This document shows, in pieces, positions 50,986 to 59,803 of a DNA stretch of 64,000 nt. Made by a program: the position numbers and the translations under genes. Source of the DNA: Polyangia bacterium (GTDB lineage: Bacteria > Myxococcota_A > Polyangia > Nannocystales > Nannocystaceae). Each line of letters opens with the position of its first letter. Within the stretch, counting starts at the first letter, position 1. The DNA lies in assembly GCA_030424595.1 (NCBI GenBank), contig JAUHWG010000015.1, positions 171,030-235,029 of the forward strand, in the 5' to 3' direction. The notes under the pieces are model-generated. The model worked only from the letters and a program-made list of their open reading frames with translations, searched no databases and was not told the DNA's origin.

Positions 50986-51648
50986 TCAGTAGGGCCGCTC
51001 GCCGACGAAGTTCCCAGGCGGGTCGTAGTTGCAGACCCAGACCTCGCCCTGTGAACAGCGTGCAGAGGCGCAGCCGAGGCGCTGACTCGTACGCCAGACC
51101 ACCTGGGTGTAATGACCGCACACGCCCTTGCAGCGGTTCTTCTTATAGCTGTAGTCGGCCGCCTCCGAGACCCAGCTGTCGACGACCTCCTGCGGGCTCG
51201 CCGAGGTGCCGTAGACGGCGTAGAGGTTCTCACCGTAGCGGCCGTCGCTTCGGTGCTGGAGCCCGCACTTATCGGCCGCGAGGCGTCGCGCCCAGTCCTC
51301 GGCGACGGTGGCGAGCTCCGAGGACCAGGTCAGGTCGGGGACGCCTAGCTCAGCGCGGGCACGGTTGTGGGCCGCGGTGATTCCGGCGACAGCAGCGGGC
51401 TCCGCGGGGCCCGCAGGTCCCTCGCGGGGCGGGGCCTGCCGAGGATCGGCGGCCGAGCCTCCATTCGAGCTAGTCTTGGCGGTGGTGCTCGAGGTCGGCG
51501 GCGATGCAGGGGCTTGGCTCGTCGTCGGTCGTGGCTGAGGCGACGGAGCGCCAGCGTCGGGGCCAGGGCCAGTCTTCGCGGCGCAGCCGAGGGCGATGGC
51601 GAGGCCGCCCAGGAGCCGAGGGAGCGGTCTGAGCAGGCGTCGGGGCAT
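50986..51648 (-). CDS. CAP/SCP family secreted lipoprotein
   Basis: 220 residues. Lipobox IALGC (Cys22), then a Pro/Ser/Thr-rich linker to about residue 88. The rest is a CAP (PR-1/SCP) domain: AAHNRARAELGVPDLTWSSEL, a first conserved His in CGLQHRSDGRYGEN, then CGHYTQVVWRTSQRLGCASARC and the closing VCNYDPPGNFVGERPY. The His and Glu pairs of the family cavity are present. CAP proteins bind lipids or act in envelope and host interactions; the exact role here is unknown. Confidence 0.93.
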   Translation of the reverse strand: MPRRLLRPLPRLLGGLAIALGCAAKTGPGPDAGAPSPQPRPTTSQAPASPPTSSTTAKTSSNGGSAADPRQAPPREGPAGPAEPAAVAGITAAHNRARAELGVPDLTWSSELATVAEDWARRLAADKCGLQHRSDGRYGENLYAVYGTSASPQEVVDSWVSEAADYSYKKNRCKGVCGHYTQVVWRTSQRLGCASARCSQGEVWVCNYDPPGNFVGERPY

Positions 51649-51762
51649 ACACGGGGAGGATAGCGGAGCTCCCCGGGGCGTGGTGTCCTGGTCGACGGAG
51701 CGCGGTCGCGCCGTCGACGGGCGGTTGATGGTGTCCTCGGCGATGGAGCGCGCTGTCGCCGG

Positions 51763-52689
51763 TCACGAGTGCGCCGCGAGGTCGCGCTCGATCTCGTCGC
51801 GGGCCTCACGGAGGGCGTTCAGCCCGTCGATGTGTTCGCGGAGCTCCTCGGCGGCGTCGGTACCTTCGCTGGCGGCGAGCTGCAGCGCAGCGGAGGCGGC
51901 GTCATGGAGGGCGTCGGTCTGTCTCCGAAGGCGCGCCTTAGCGGCGTCGGCCGCGGCCTGCCCGTTGGGGTCGTCACCGCGCTTGCTCGCCAGCCGCTTC
52001 ACCCGCGAGACCAGCGGCGCGCGCTTGAGGACGTCGAGCAGGACCGCCTCGGCTCCCTGGAGGAGAGCCGTGTCATCGCGGCCGAGGTTCGAGGCTAGCG
52101 TCGGGTCGCTGACGATCTCGTGGAGGTGGGCGTAGTCCTCGACAGCGCTGTCGATGAGCTCGCGGATCTCCGGGTGGATGTCCGCGGGGAGCTCCGCGAG
52201 CCCGCGGTCGATGGAGCGGGGCAGGGGCTTGGCGTCGGGGCTCTGCGCGGCGATGGCGAGGCGCTCCGCCAAGAGCCGGTTGCCGGCCTTCTCGGCCTCC
52301 TCGGAGCGGAACTCGGCGTCCTGGCGCGGGTGTAGGAGGAGCGTGTGGATCGTCGTGAAGACGAAGGCGCCGGCGCTGAAGTAGAGGGCGAGCTCGCCGA
52401 GCCAGGCGACGTAGGCCAGGTAGAGGAGGGCTGAGATCGAGGCCCAGCCCATGAGCTTTCGGACCAGCGTCTCGCGGCTGGTGTTGAAGATCGCCTGGAC
52501 GAAGATCGCGGTGAGGAAGATCGCGATCGAGGCGATGCTGACGTGGACGGCGGCTCCGAGGACGCCGCCGCCGCTGACGATCGCCACGAGCGTCGCGCCC
52601 CCGACCGCGATAAAGAAGGAGTCCTTCAGCAGCTGGACCGCGAGGAGCCCCTCGCGGTCGATCTTCGCTGGTACTTTGGTCTCTCCCAT
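51763..52689 (-). CDS. Membrane protein of unknown function with coiled-coil tail
   Basis: 308 residues from the ATG of MGETKVPAKI. Four hydrophobic segments lie in the first 125 residues (FFIAVGGATLVAIVSG, VSIASIAIFLTAIFVQAIF, WASISALLYLAYVAWL, LYFSAGAFVFTTIHTLLL). The remaining 180 residues are helical, rich in Ala, Glu, Asp and Arg, with likely coiled coil. No catalytic motif is seen. Neighbours are the CAP lipoprotein and the divergent S37 peptidase. Confidence 0.78.
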   Translation of the reverse strand: MGETKVPAKIDREGLLAVQLLKDSFFIAVGGATLVAIVSGGGVLGAAVHVSIASIAIFLTAIFVQAIFNTSRETLVRKLMGWASISALLYLAYVAWLGELALYFSAGAFVFTTIHTLLLHPRQDAEFRSEEAEKAGNRLLAERLAIAAQSPDAKPLPRSIDRGLAELPADIHPEIRELIDSAVEDYAHLHEIVSDPTLASNLGRDDTALLQGAEAVLLDVLKRAPLVSRVKRLASKRGDDPNGQAAADAAKARLRRQTDALHDAASAALQLAASEGTDAAEELREHIDGLNALREARDEIERDLAAHS

Positions 52690-52935
52690 CGCCGTCGGGG
52701 TCCCGGATTGTAGCGCGGAGAACGACGAGAGAGCGCAGCGTTCACGCCTGAGGTTCATCGCGCGGAGGACGCTCGCGGTCGTGGGCGGCGGCGCGCGGAC
52801 GGGCTGCCGCTCATGGTAGGCGGCGGTGGAGGCGAGTCGTGTCCGCCTGCCCTCTGGACCACGTCGTCCCGATCTCGATCACGGGACAGGGGACGCTCGA
52901 GAACGGGGACGATGGTCGGTGGTAGGCTCACGCCG

Positions 52936-54405
52936 ATGTCAGTGACCAGCAACCTGGCGGGTGTGGGTGCGCTCGCGCTCACAGCCCTCGTGCTCAGCGG
53001 CTGTGTCGGTGATGATGGCGTCGGCGTCGAGGGCGAGGGGACGACCGAGACCGCGTCGACCGGCGTCGATGAGAGCGAAGGCGGGAGCGGGAGCGAGAGC
53101 GCGGGTGAGAGTGAGACTGAGGGGGAGGCCGACATCTACGATCTCCTCGTCGCGATCCCTGGCATGTCGGCGGTCGAGCGCGAGACCGACGGCGACGCGC
53201 GCTTCTTTGAGCTGACCTACCAGGTGCCGATCGACCACGGGGATCCTGGCGCCGGGGAGTTCGGGATCACCATGACCTTGATCCATCGGCGCAAGGACGC
53301 GCCGATGGTGCTCTTCACCACCGGCTATCACAATTACTTCTACGATATCGAGGTCGAGCTCAGCCGCCTGGTCGGAGGCAACCAGCTCTCCCTAGAGAAG
53401 CGCTTCACCGGCGCGTCGAAGCCCGACGCGGACTGGACCAAGCTGAACGCGGCTCAGGTGGCGGCAGACGGGCACGCGGTCGTAGAGGCGCTCAAGGGCA
53501 TCTACGGGGCGCCGTGGCTGCGCACCGGGGGGAGCCTCGGCGGTGAAGATGCCGTCTATCACCATTACTTCTATCCCGAGGACTTTGCCGGCGTCGTCTC
53601 CTATGTCGCGCCCTTCGTCCTCGGGCTCGCCGACGACCGCTTCGTCGATCACTTCGCGACGGCGGTCGATCAGGGGTGCCAAGCGACGCTCGAGGAGCTC
53701 CAGGCGCGGATGTTGGGCGAGGAGCGCGAGGCTCTCATCGCCGAGCTCGAGCAAGAGCTCGAGCTCGGCGAGATCACCCGCGTCGGCACCTACGACCGCG
53801 CCCTCCAGACGCTGGTCCTGGAGCTGCCCTGGAACGTCTGGCAGAGCTACGGAGCCCTGGCCTGCGCCTCCTTGCCCGCTGCGGACGATCCGGAGCTCGG
53901 CCCTGTGGAGCTCCTCGGCCTCCTCGATCAATACGTCGGCGTCTTCGGGGTGACAGACGCGAGGTTTGAGACCTTCGACGCCTACTCGTACCAGGCCTTC
54001 ACCCAGCTAGGCCGCCCGGCTGTCCCGCTCGCCCACCTCGAGGGTCTCGTCGATCCAGACTACGTCGACCTCGAGACCGGTGCGCCGCCGCCAGGGGTCC
54101 CCTTGCCCTTTGACGCGGACTTCCTCCCGGCGATCCACAGCTGGGTGGCGACGGAGGCGACCGACATCGTCTTTATCTACGGCGATCTCGACCCCTGGTC
54201 CGCGGGCAAGATCGACGCCTCGGACAACCCGAGCGTCGCCTCCTACCACAACCCTGGCGGGCTCCACGGGACCAGCATGGCCCAGCTCAGCGCGGACGAC
54301 CGGGCCGCGATCGAGGCGGAGATCGGCGAGTGGCTGGGCGCCGATCTAGGCCGCCTGGAGCCGCTGGGTGAGGGGACGAGGCCGGCCCTTCGGGTCCCGC
54401 GCTAG
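52936..54405 (+). CDS. Peptidase S37-type exopeptidase lipoprotein
   Basis: 489 residues from the ATG of MSVTSNLAGV. Lipobox LSGC (Cys23), then VGDDG and a Glu/Ser/Gly-rich stalk to about residue 68. The body resembles the S37 (PS-10) family of prolyl/tripeptidyl aminopeptidases: YQVPIDHGDPGAGEF, nucleophile GGSLGGEDAVYHHYFYPEDFAG (Ser200), VSYVAPFVLG, candidate Asp in IYGDLDPWSAG and His in GGLHGTSM. Likely trims peptides outside the cell. Only 12 nt separate its stop from the convergent M13 peptidase gene. Confidence 0.88.
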   Translation: MSVTSNLAGVGALALTALVLSGCVGDDGVGVEGEGTTETASTGVDESEGGSGSESAGESETEGEADIYDLLVAIPGMSAVERETDGDARFFELTYQVPIDHGDPGAGEFGITMTLIHRRKDAPMVLFTTGYHNYFYDIEVELSRLVGGNQLSLEKRFTGASKPDADWTKLNAAQVAADGHAVVEALKGIYGAPWLRTGGSLGGEDAVYHHYFYPEDFAGVVSYVAPFVLGLADDRFVDHFATAVDQGCQATLEELQARMLGEEREALIAELEQELELGEITRVGTYDRALQTLVLELPWNVWQSYGALACASLPAADDPELGPVELLGLLDQYVGVFGVTDARFETFDAYSYQAFTQLGRPAVPLAHLEGLVDPDYVDLETGAPPPGVPLPFDADFLPAIHSWVATEATDIVFIYGDLDPWSAGKIDASDNPSVASYHNPGGLHGTSMAQLSADDRAAIEAEIGEWLGADLGRLEPLGEGTRPALRVPR

Positions 54406-54417
54406 ACCCTAGCGGCG

Positions 54418-56520
54418 CTACCAGACCTCGCAGCGGTCCTTCGGGCTCATCGGCGTCCCCTCGGCGCACTCGAAGGCGGCCGCGAAGTCGGGGCTCATCA
54501 TCAAGGGGACGCTGGCCCGGAATTCCCCCGGCGAGTGCGGGTCCGTCGCTACCTGGACGCGGAGGTACTCGGGCGTGGCGACCGTGCACCAGACCTGGGC
54601 GAAGGAGACGAAGAAGAGCTGCTCGTTGGTCAGGCCGTCGACGTGGGGGGCAGCGTCGCCGCCGTTCTCCTCGGCCCACTTCTTGTAGGCTTGGTAGCCC
54701 TGCTTGACCCCGCCCATGTCGGCGGTGTTCTCCCCGAGGGTCAGCTTGCCGTCGACGTGGAGCCCGGGCTCCACCTCCTTCTCGGAGTAGGCCTTCTCGA
54801 CGCAGGCGGTCCGCTCCTCAAACTTGGCGATCACGTCGTCGCCCCACCACTGCTTGAGCATGCCGTCGCCGTCGTACTTGCGGCCCTGATCGTCGAAGCC
54901 GTGGGTGAGCTCGTGGCCCATGACGACGCCGATCGCCCCGAAGTTCATCGCCATAGGGAAGTCCTTGTCAAAGAAGGGCGCCTGGAGGATCCCGGCGGGG
55001 AACCACATCTCGTTGCGGGTGCCGCTGTAGGAGGCGTTGACGACGGGTGGCCCTGCCCGCCACTCGTCGCGCTCGACCGGCTTGCCGACCTTGCTCGCGT
55101 GGTAGGCGAAGTCGAAGCGGTTCGAGGCGAGGATGTTGCCGAGGTGGTCGCCCTTGGTCACGACGAGGTCGCTGTAGTCGCGCCACTTGTCGGGGTAGCC
55201 GATCTTGTTATGGATCGCCTTGACCTTCGCCATCGCCCGCTCGCGGGTGGTGTCGTCCATCCAGGAGAGGCCCGGCAGGTTGGCCTCGAAGGCCCCCTCG
55301 ATCCGGTTGATCAGGTCGAGGGCGATGCTCTTCGACTCGCCGGCGAAGGCCTTCTCGACGTAGAGGCGGCCGAGGGGGTGGGTGAAGGCGCTCTCGGTCG
55401 CCGAGGTGCAGCGCTTCCAGCGGGCCTCGTCGGCCTTCTGACCCCGGAGGGTCTTGCCGTAGAAGGCGAAATTCTCGGCGACGAAGTCCGCGGAGAGGTG
55501 GCTGGCGTTGCTGGTCAGCGTGTGCCACCGCAGGTAATTTTGCAGGGTCGCCGGCTTCGCCTTGGCGATCGCCTTGGCGGCGGCCTTGAGATAGTCGACC
55601 GAGTCGACGTTGATCTCGGTGATGTCCGGGTAGCCCATCGCCTCCGCGAAGACGGGCCAGAAGAGCCCGGGGGCGGCGGCCTCGATCCCCGAGCGGTCGA
55701 TCTTGTTGTAGGTCCTGTCTGGATCACGACGCTCGACGCGGGTCATCTGCGCCTTGGCCAGGGTCGTCTCAAACTTGATCACGTCCTTGGCGGTCGCCTT
55801 GGCCGCGGCCTCGCTCTCGCCCAGGAGCGTGAACATCTTGGCGACGTGGACCTCATAGGCGGCGAGGAGCTCGGCCCGGCCCTTGTCGAGGTAGTAGTCC
55901 CGGTCGGGGAGCCCGAGGCCGCTCTGGTAGATGTGGGCGATGTTGAGCTTCGGGTTCTTGTCGTCGGGGCCGGCGTACATCCCGAAGAGGGGCTGGACGC
56001 CGTCGGGGTTGAGGGCGCCGGAGACCCGCATGAAGTCCTCCGCGCCCTGGATCTCGGCGATCTTTGCGAAGAGTGGATCGAGGGGCTTGGCCCTCGCGGC
56101 CTCGAGCGCCGCCTCGTCCATGCAGGTCGAGTAAAAGTCGCCGAGCTTGGTCTTCTCCGGATCGCCGGCGGGATCCTTGGCGGCGGCCTCGAGGATCTCG
56201 TGCATGATCGCGCGGTTGTTCTCGCGCAGGGCGCTGAAGCTGCGGCCCCAACGCGGCTTGTCGTCGGGGAGGGTGGTCTCGGCGATCCAGCCGCCGCAGG
56301 CGTACTGGTAGAAGTCCTCGCAGGGGGCGACGGAGGTGTCGAGCGCCGACTTCACGTCCTTGGCGATCTGCTCCTTGGAGATCCGAGGGGCCGCCTCTTT
56401 CACCTCTGGCTCGGCGGTCGGCGTCGCTGCGACGGCGGGCTCGGGCTTCTTCTCGGCGTCAGCGGTGCAGGCCGGGAGGAGGGTGGCGAAAGAGAGGAGG
56501 ATGTGTGAGCCGCAGCGCAT
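54418..56520 (-). CDS. M13 family metallopeptidase (neprilysin-like) lipoprotein
   Basis: 700 residues, a usual length for M13. Lipobox LLPAC (Cys18), short linker, then DFYQYACGGWI, the family N-terminal motif. The zinc site is complete: HELTH (His536, Glu537, His540) and ENTADMGGV (Glu597, Asp601), with the C-terminal CEVW ending. The substrate-binding motif NASYS (in PPVVNASYSGTRNEMWFP) precedes the zinc site as in neprilysin. It should cleave oligopeptides in the periplasm or at the surface. Long antisense frames here are shadows. Confidence 0.95.
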   Translation of the reverse strand: MRCGSHILLSFATLLPACTADAEKKPEPAVAATPTAEPEVKEAAPRISKEQIAKDVKSALDTSVAPCEDFYQYACGGWIAETTLPDDKPRWGRSFSALRENNRAIMHEILEAAAKDPAGDPEKTKLGDFYSTCMDEAALEAARAKPLDPLFAKIAEIQGAEDFMRVSGALNPDGVQPLFGMYAGPDDKNPKLNIAHIYQSGLGLPDRDYYLDKGRAELLAAYEVHVAKMFTLLGESEAAAKATAKDVIKFETTLAKAQMTRVERRDPDRTYNKIDRSGIEAAAPGLFWPVFAEAMGYPDITEINVDSVDYLKAAAKAIAKAKPATLQNYLRWHTLTSNASHLSADFVAENFAFYGKTLRGQKADEARWKRCTSATESAFTHPLGRLYVEKAFAGESKSIALDLINRIEGAFEANLPGLSWMDDTTRERAMAKVKAIHNKIGYPDKWRDYSDLVVTKGDHLGNILASNRFDFAYHASKVGKPVERDEWRAGPPVVNASYSGTRNEMWFPAGILQAPFFDKDFPMAMNFGAIGVVMGHELTHGFDDQGRKYDGDGMLKQWWGDDVIAKFEERTACVEKAYSEKEVEPGLHVDGKLTLGENTADMGGVKQGYQAYKKWAEENGGDAAPHVDGLTNEQLFFVSFAQVWCTVATPEYLRVQVATDPHSPGEFRASVPLMMSPDFAAAFECAEGTPMSPKDRCEVW

Positions 56521-56748
56521 ATCAAGATGGAGTGTCGCGAACGCGCTGTGGTTTCACGAAGCCCAAAAGTGACCGCAGGTGATCCTTCCGCCCTGTGGAC
56601 GCAGAATGTCCTGAGAGGAAGCTCACCACATCGATGCGGAGCCCACCTCTCGATCGAATCGCGAAGTGCTCTCAGCCGGGGCGGGGAGCGATCGGCGACG
56701 GGGGATCGGCTGTGGATCGATCGATCGGATCCCTGCGATGATCCGGGC

Positions 56749-57219
56749 ATGATCTGCCGTCGCTCGCTCGTCTTCGTCGCCGCCGCGGGCCTGCTCTTCG
56801 CCGGCTCGGCGAGGGCCGACCTGCCGCCGCCGGAGGATGTCGAGGTCTGCTCGACCCGCAAGGTCGGCGATGCCTGTGAGGCTGAGGGGGAGAGCGGCAA
56901 GTGTGTGACCCACAGCTGCTCGCGCCTCGACTACTCGGGGGGCGTGCCGCCGGAGAGCGTCACCTACGACTGTCTCCGCTGTGACACCTCCGGGGCCGCG
57001 GCATCGCCCGGGCCGAAGCCCGCGCCAAAGCCCGAGGGGACGACCCCGCAACCGTCGGACCCGACGCCCGCGCCGGAGGTGGTCGAGACCCCGGCGGAGA
57101 AGAGCTCGGACGCGGTCCCGGTCGAGTCGAAGGGGGCGTGCTCGGTCGCCCGCGGGAGCGCCCCGGGCTCGCTCGCGCTGATCCTCCTGGCGCTCGTCCG
57201 TCGTCGCCGTCGCCGGTGA
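56749..57219 (+). CDS. Exported protein with MYXO-CTERM-like sorting tail
   Basis: 156 residues from the ATG of MICRRSLVFV. Sec signal with a likely cleavage after SARA, then a Cys-rich block (VCSTRKVGDACEAEGESGKCVTHSCSRLD, then CLRCD), a Pro/Ala/Lys-rich linker, and a C-terminus of Cys, one hydrophobic helix and an Arg cluster (KGACSVARG, SLALILLALV, RRRRRR). That tripartite end matches the MYXO-CTERM signal, where the Cys is thought to be processed for surface anchoring. The upstream part of the open frame is not coding. Confidence 0.82.
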   Translation: MICRRSLVFVAAAGLLFAGSARADLPPPEDVEVCSTRKVGDACEAEGESGKCVTHSCSRLDYSGGVPPESVTYDCLRCDTSGAAASPGPKPAPKPEGTTPQPSDPTPAPEVVETPAEKSSDAVPVESKGACSVARGSAPGSLALILLALVRRRRRR

Positions 57220-57231
57220 GCTCGGCCAGGA

Positions 57232-57380
57232 GCGCGTGGCGAGTACCCTGGGCTGTCCAGCCCTCGCCCCTCCCTCGGCTCCGTGAAGACGGGCGCTGAG
57301 CCCGGGGACGGTAGCGTTCTGTCGAGGTCGAGCGGACCGGCGAGCGCGTTGCGAGAGCACCGGCGACCTCGTCGCGGAGT
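57232..57380. repeat. Palindromic intergenic element, copy E (diverged)
   Basis: CCCTCGCCCCTCCCTCGGCTC on the left and CCGGCGAGCGCGTTGCGAGAGCACCGG on the right match the full-length copies in order and spacing. It fills the gap between two convergent genes. Confidence 0.45.
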
Positions 57381-57381
57381 C

Positions 57382-58326
57382 CTAGGTGCGGGGGATCGCG
57401 GTCAGCAGGAGATCGTACTTGCCGGTGACGAAGACCTGGTGCCGGTGCTGGTTGAGGTAGCGGCGGTAGAAGGCGCTGTCCTTCAGGAGCAACGAGAGGT
57501 CCGGGCGACGGAAGTTTCGCATCCGGGCGCCGTAGATCTGCTCGCCGTCGACGTAGCGGCAGTTGGGCATCGCGATCAGGAGCCCGCCCTGCGGCCGGAG
57601 GCGATCGCGGACGAGGTGGCGGAGGAGCGCTCGGTCGCCCACGCCCGGGCTTTGCAGGGTGCCGAAGGCGAGGATCAGATCAAAGCGGCCGATCTCCAGG
57701 GTCGGCAGATCGTCGAGGTCGGCCTCGATGAAGGTCGCCTTCGCCGCGGAGAAGCGGCCGCGGGCGAGCTCCAGCGCGGAGGCGCTGTGATCGATGCCGA
57801 CGAAGCTCCCGCGCTCGGCGAGCGCGGGCCGAAGCTGGCACAGGAGCTTGAACTCATCACCGCGGTTGATCCCGAGGCCGAGAACGCGGGCGTCGTCGGG
57901 CGGGGCGAGCCGGTCGAGGGCGTCGGCGACGTCGGCGACGAGGTGAGGCTCCTCGAGCTTGGAGATCCGCTGAAAGGGGCTATCACGGCCATAGCGCTCG
58001 GTCTGCGGCCCCTCTCGTCGCCAGCCCGGATCCTCTGCGAGCGGCTCCAGGCGGAGCTCCATCGAGCCGTCGCCGAGAGGTCTCGGGGTTCGCAGGCGCA
58101 GGTCGAGTCGCTCGGCGAGATCGAGCCAGACTTGCAGCGGTCGGTGGACGTAGACCTCGCCGTTTCGCTGGTAGCGCTCTCCCGCATAGCACCCGCGGCT
58201 ATGGTCGGGATCCGGCACGCGCAGGGTGATCGTCGTCTCGCCTGCGGCGAGCCGCCGCCGAAGATCGGCGATGAGCTCGACCATCCCTCGAGCTTCGAGG
58301 GGCGAGCTGTCGGTGGCCTCGGTCAT
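57382..58326 (-). CDS. Class I SAM-dependent methyltransferase
   Basis: 314 residues from the ATG of MTEATDSSPLEARG. The SAM-binding core is clear: motif I RVLGLGINRGDEF, motif II acid in FVGIDHSASALELARGRF, then FIEADLDDLPTLEIGRFDLILAFGTLQS and LRPQGGLLIAMPNCRY. The first 90 residues carry RVPDPDHSRGCYAGE and YVHRPLQVWLDLAERL, an extension I cannot assign. The substrate is unknown. The next genes on the strand are two SRPBCC proteins. Confidence 0.88.
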   Translation of the reverse strand: MTEATDSSPLEARGMVELIADLRRRLAAGETTITLRVPDPDHSRGCYAGERYQRNGEVYVHRPLQVWLDLAERLDLRLRTPRPLGDGSMELRLEPLAEDPGWRREGPQTERYGRDSPFQRISKLEEPHLVADVADALDRLAPPDDARVLGLGINRGDEFKLLCQLRPALAERGSFVGIDHSASALELARGRFSAAKATFIEADLDDLPTLEIGRFDLILAFGTLQSPGVGDRALLRHLVRDRLRPQGGLLIAMPNCRYVDGEQIYGARMRNFRRPDLSLLLKDSAFYRRYLNQHRHQVFVTGKYDLLLTAIPRT

Positions 58327-58497
58327 GGGGGCCGATGATACGTCGGCCTGCCGGTCGTCGTGCAATCGCCGCGCAGTCGTGCGATCGTCGTCCAGGGGCC
58401 GCCCGAGTCGACGTCCCAGCGCGTTGGTTCGCGGGGCTTCGTGGCGTTGTCACGCCGTCGGCCGACGCTGGCAAGATCGGGGGAGAGTGCCCGCTTG

Positions 58498-58938
58498 TCA
58501 TCGCGATGTCGCGGGAGACGACTCGAGGATCGTCTTCAGCCGGGCATAGGCGACCCGCAGAGGTCGTTTGGCGAGGAGCTGCGCGACGGGTGTGAGGACC
58601 GCGAGCGGCCCAGGCAGCTCGAGCTCGCCGGACTCGGTCACTCGCGTCGATCCGCCGACAGCCTCGAACCGTCGCGTGCCGCGGTAGGGCGCCGCGCCCT
58701 CGATGGTCTCGATGGTGATGTGGTCAGGGGCTCGGTAGCTGGTGATGCGAAAGCGCCAGTCGAAGCGTCGACCGAAGCTGACCCGACTCTCTCGGAACGT
58801 CGCGCCGGAGGCGATCGGCCCCTCCAGGGTCACCGATCGGATCTCAGGCTGCCAGCGGGTCTCGTTGCGGAGATCGGTGACGAAGGCGAAGACCTCCGGG
58901 AGGGGACGGTGGATGATCACGGAGTGTGAGGTCTTCAC
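58498..58938 (-). CDS. SRPBCC (START-like) family protein
   Basis: 146 residues. The pattern is that of polyketide cyclase/dehydrase-like START domains: SVIIHRPLPEVFAFVTDLRNETRWQPEI, then GTRRFEAVGGSTRVTESGELEL and a long C-terminal helix. These form a hydrophobic pocket for lipids or aromatic ligands; no active site is fixed. It starts 13 nt after the next SRPBCC gene and forms an operon with it. Confidence 0.88.
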   Translation of the reverse strand: MKTSHSVIIHRPLPEVFAFVTDLRNETRWQPEIRSVTLEGPIASGATFRESRVSFGRRFDWRFRITSYRAPDHITIETIEGAAPYRGTRRFEAVGGSTRVTESGELELPGPLAVLTPVAQLLAKRPLRVAYARLKTILESSPATSR

Positions 58939-58951
58939 GATGACTCCGAGC

Positions 58952-59467
58952 TCAGCAGGCGACCGCGAGCTGTGGGGCGCCGACCGGAAGACGGTGATGT
59001 TTTGCCCGGAGGTAGCGGAGCATCCCTCGCTCGCCGCGCGGCGTGGTCCAGAGGTGGTTGAGGGCGAAGAGCGGCCTCAATAGCGGCGAGAGGTAGCGGA
59101 TGAGCGGCATGTTGACGGTCACCTGCCAGTCGAGTTCGACGCGGGTGCCGTCTTCGTCGCGGACGAGCTCGGCTCGCCAGATCCCGTCAAAGTCCCCCGT
59201 CGCGCGGACCTCGACCAGCTCGCCGGGCTCCAGGCGGAGGGCCTCGAGGATGAAGTCGAGCTTGTAGGGGAGAAAGCCGCGGGCCTTCGCGCGGACCTTG
59301 CCGCCGACGCAGGGGCGGGCGTAGGGGGCGAGGGGCGTGGCCTCGAGGTAGACGCCCGACCACCAGTCCTGGACGATCGACGCGTTGGCGAGCACTTCGT
59401 AGACCTGCTCCGGCGTGAAGCCTGGGATCGTCCACTGCTCACGGAAATGATAGGTGTTTGCGGGCAT
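58952..59467 (-). CDS. SRPBCC (START-like) family protein
   Basis: 171 residues. REQWTIPGFTPEQVYEVLANASIVQDWWSGVYLEA opens the fold; GGKVRAKARGFLPYKLDFILEA and TRVELDWQVTVNMPLIRYLSPLLRP continue the strand-helix order. It is more divergent from the neighbour than a recent duplicate would be. The two may share a lipid ligand; this is inference. Upstream on its strand the gap holds a short run of nine A before the divergent repeat element. Confidence 0.86.
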   Translation of the reverse strand: MPANTYHFREQWTIPGFTPEQVYEVLANASIVQDWWSGVYLEATPLAPYARPCVGGKVRAKARGFLPYKLDFILEALRLEPGELVEVRATGDFDGIWRAELVRDEDGTRVELDWQVTVNMPLIRYLSPLLRPLFALNHLWTTPRGERGMLRYLRAKHHRLPVGAPQLAVAC

Positions 59468-59803
59468 GAGCGTCTCCTCGGGGTTGGGCGGCGTTCTCGC
59501 CGGCCCTCGTGTTCGCTAGACACGAGCCCGCAGAGATCGATCACGGTCGTCAAAAAAAAAGACGACATCTGTGAGCAGGCCACCGCGAGGGTCGGCTCCT
59601 CGCCGGGCCGAGGGCGGCGAGCGATCGCCCGCGGGCGAGCGGTACCGTCCGCCAATCCCGGGGAGGGCCGCGCCAGCGCGCGAGAGCTCAGGTCGTGGAC
59701 ACCGGGAGCCTGCGTGCCAAGGCGGCCATCGCAAGACGACGAAGCCAGGAGTGCCGACGACTCCGGCGCGAGAGCACTCGGGATCCTCTCGACAGAGTCC
59801 TAG
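59468..59803. repeat. Intergenic region with a partial palindromic element (copy F)
   Basis: Only the right arm is recognisable: GAAGCCAGGAGTGCCGACGA, then CGGCGCGAGAGCACTCGGGAT, ending at the stop of the VCBS lipoprotein. The rest of this 332-nt gap has a stretch of nine A at 59554-59562 and GC-rich palindromic pieces but no gene I can support. Confidence 0.45.

Noticed and set aside
54535..56508. 657-codon open frame on the plus strand
   Set aside because: It runs antisense through the M13 peptidase gene, whose zinc motifs and full-length fold are clear. Composition is the Val/Leu/Asp/Gly pattern of antisense frames in GC-rich genes.
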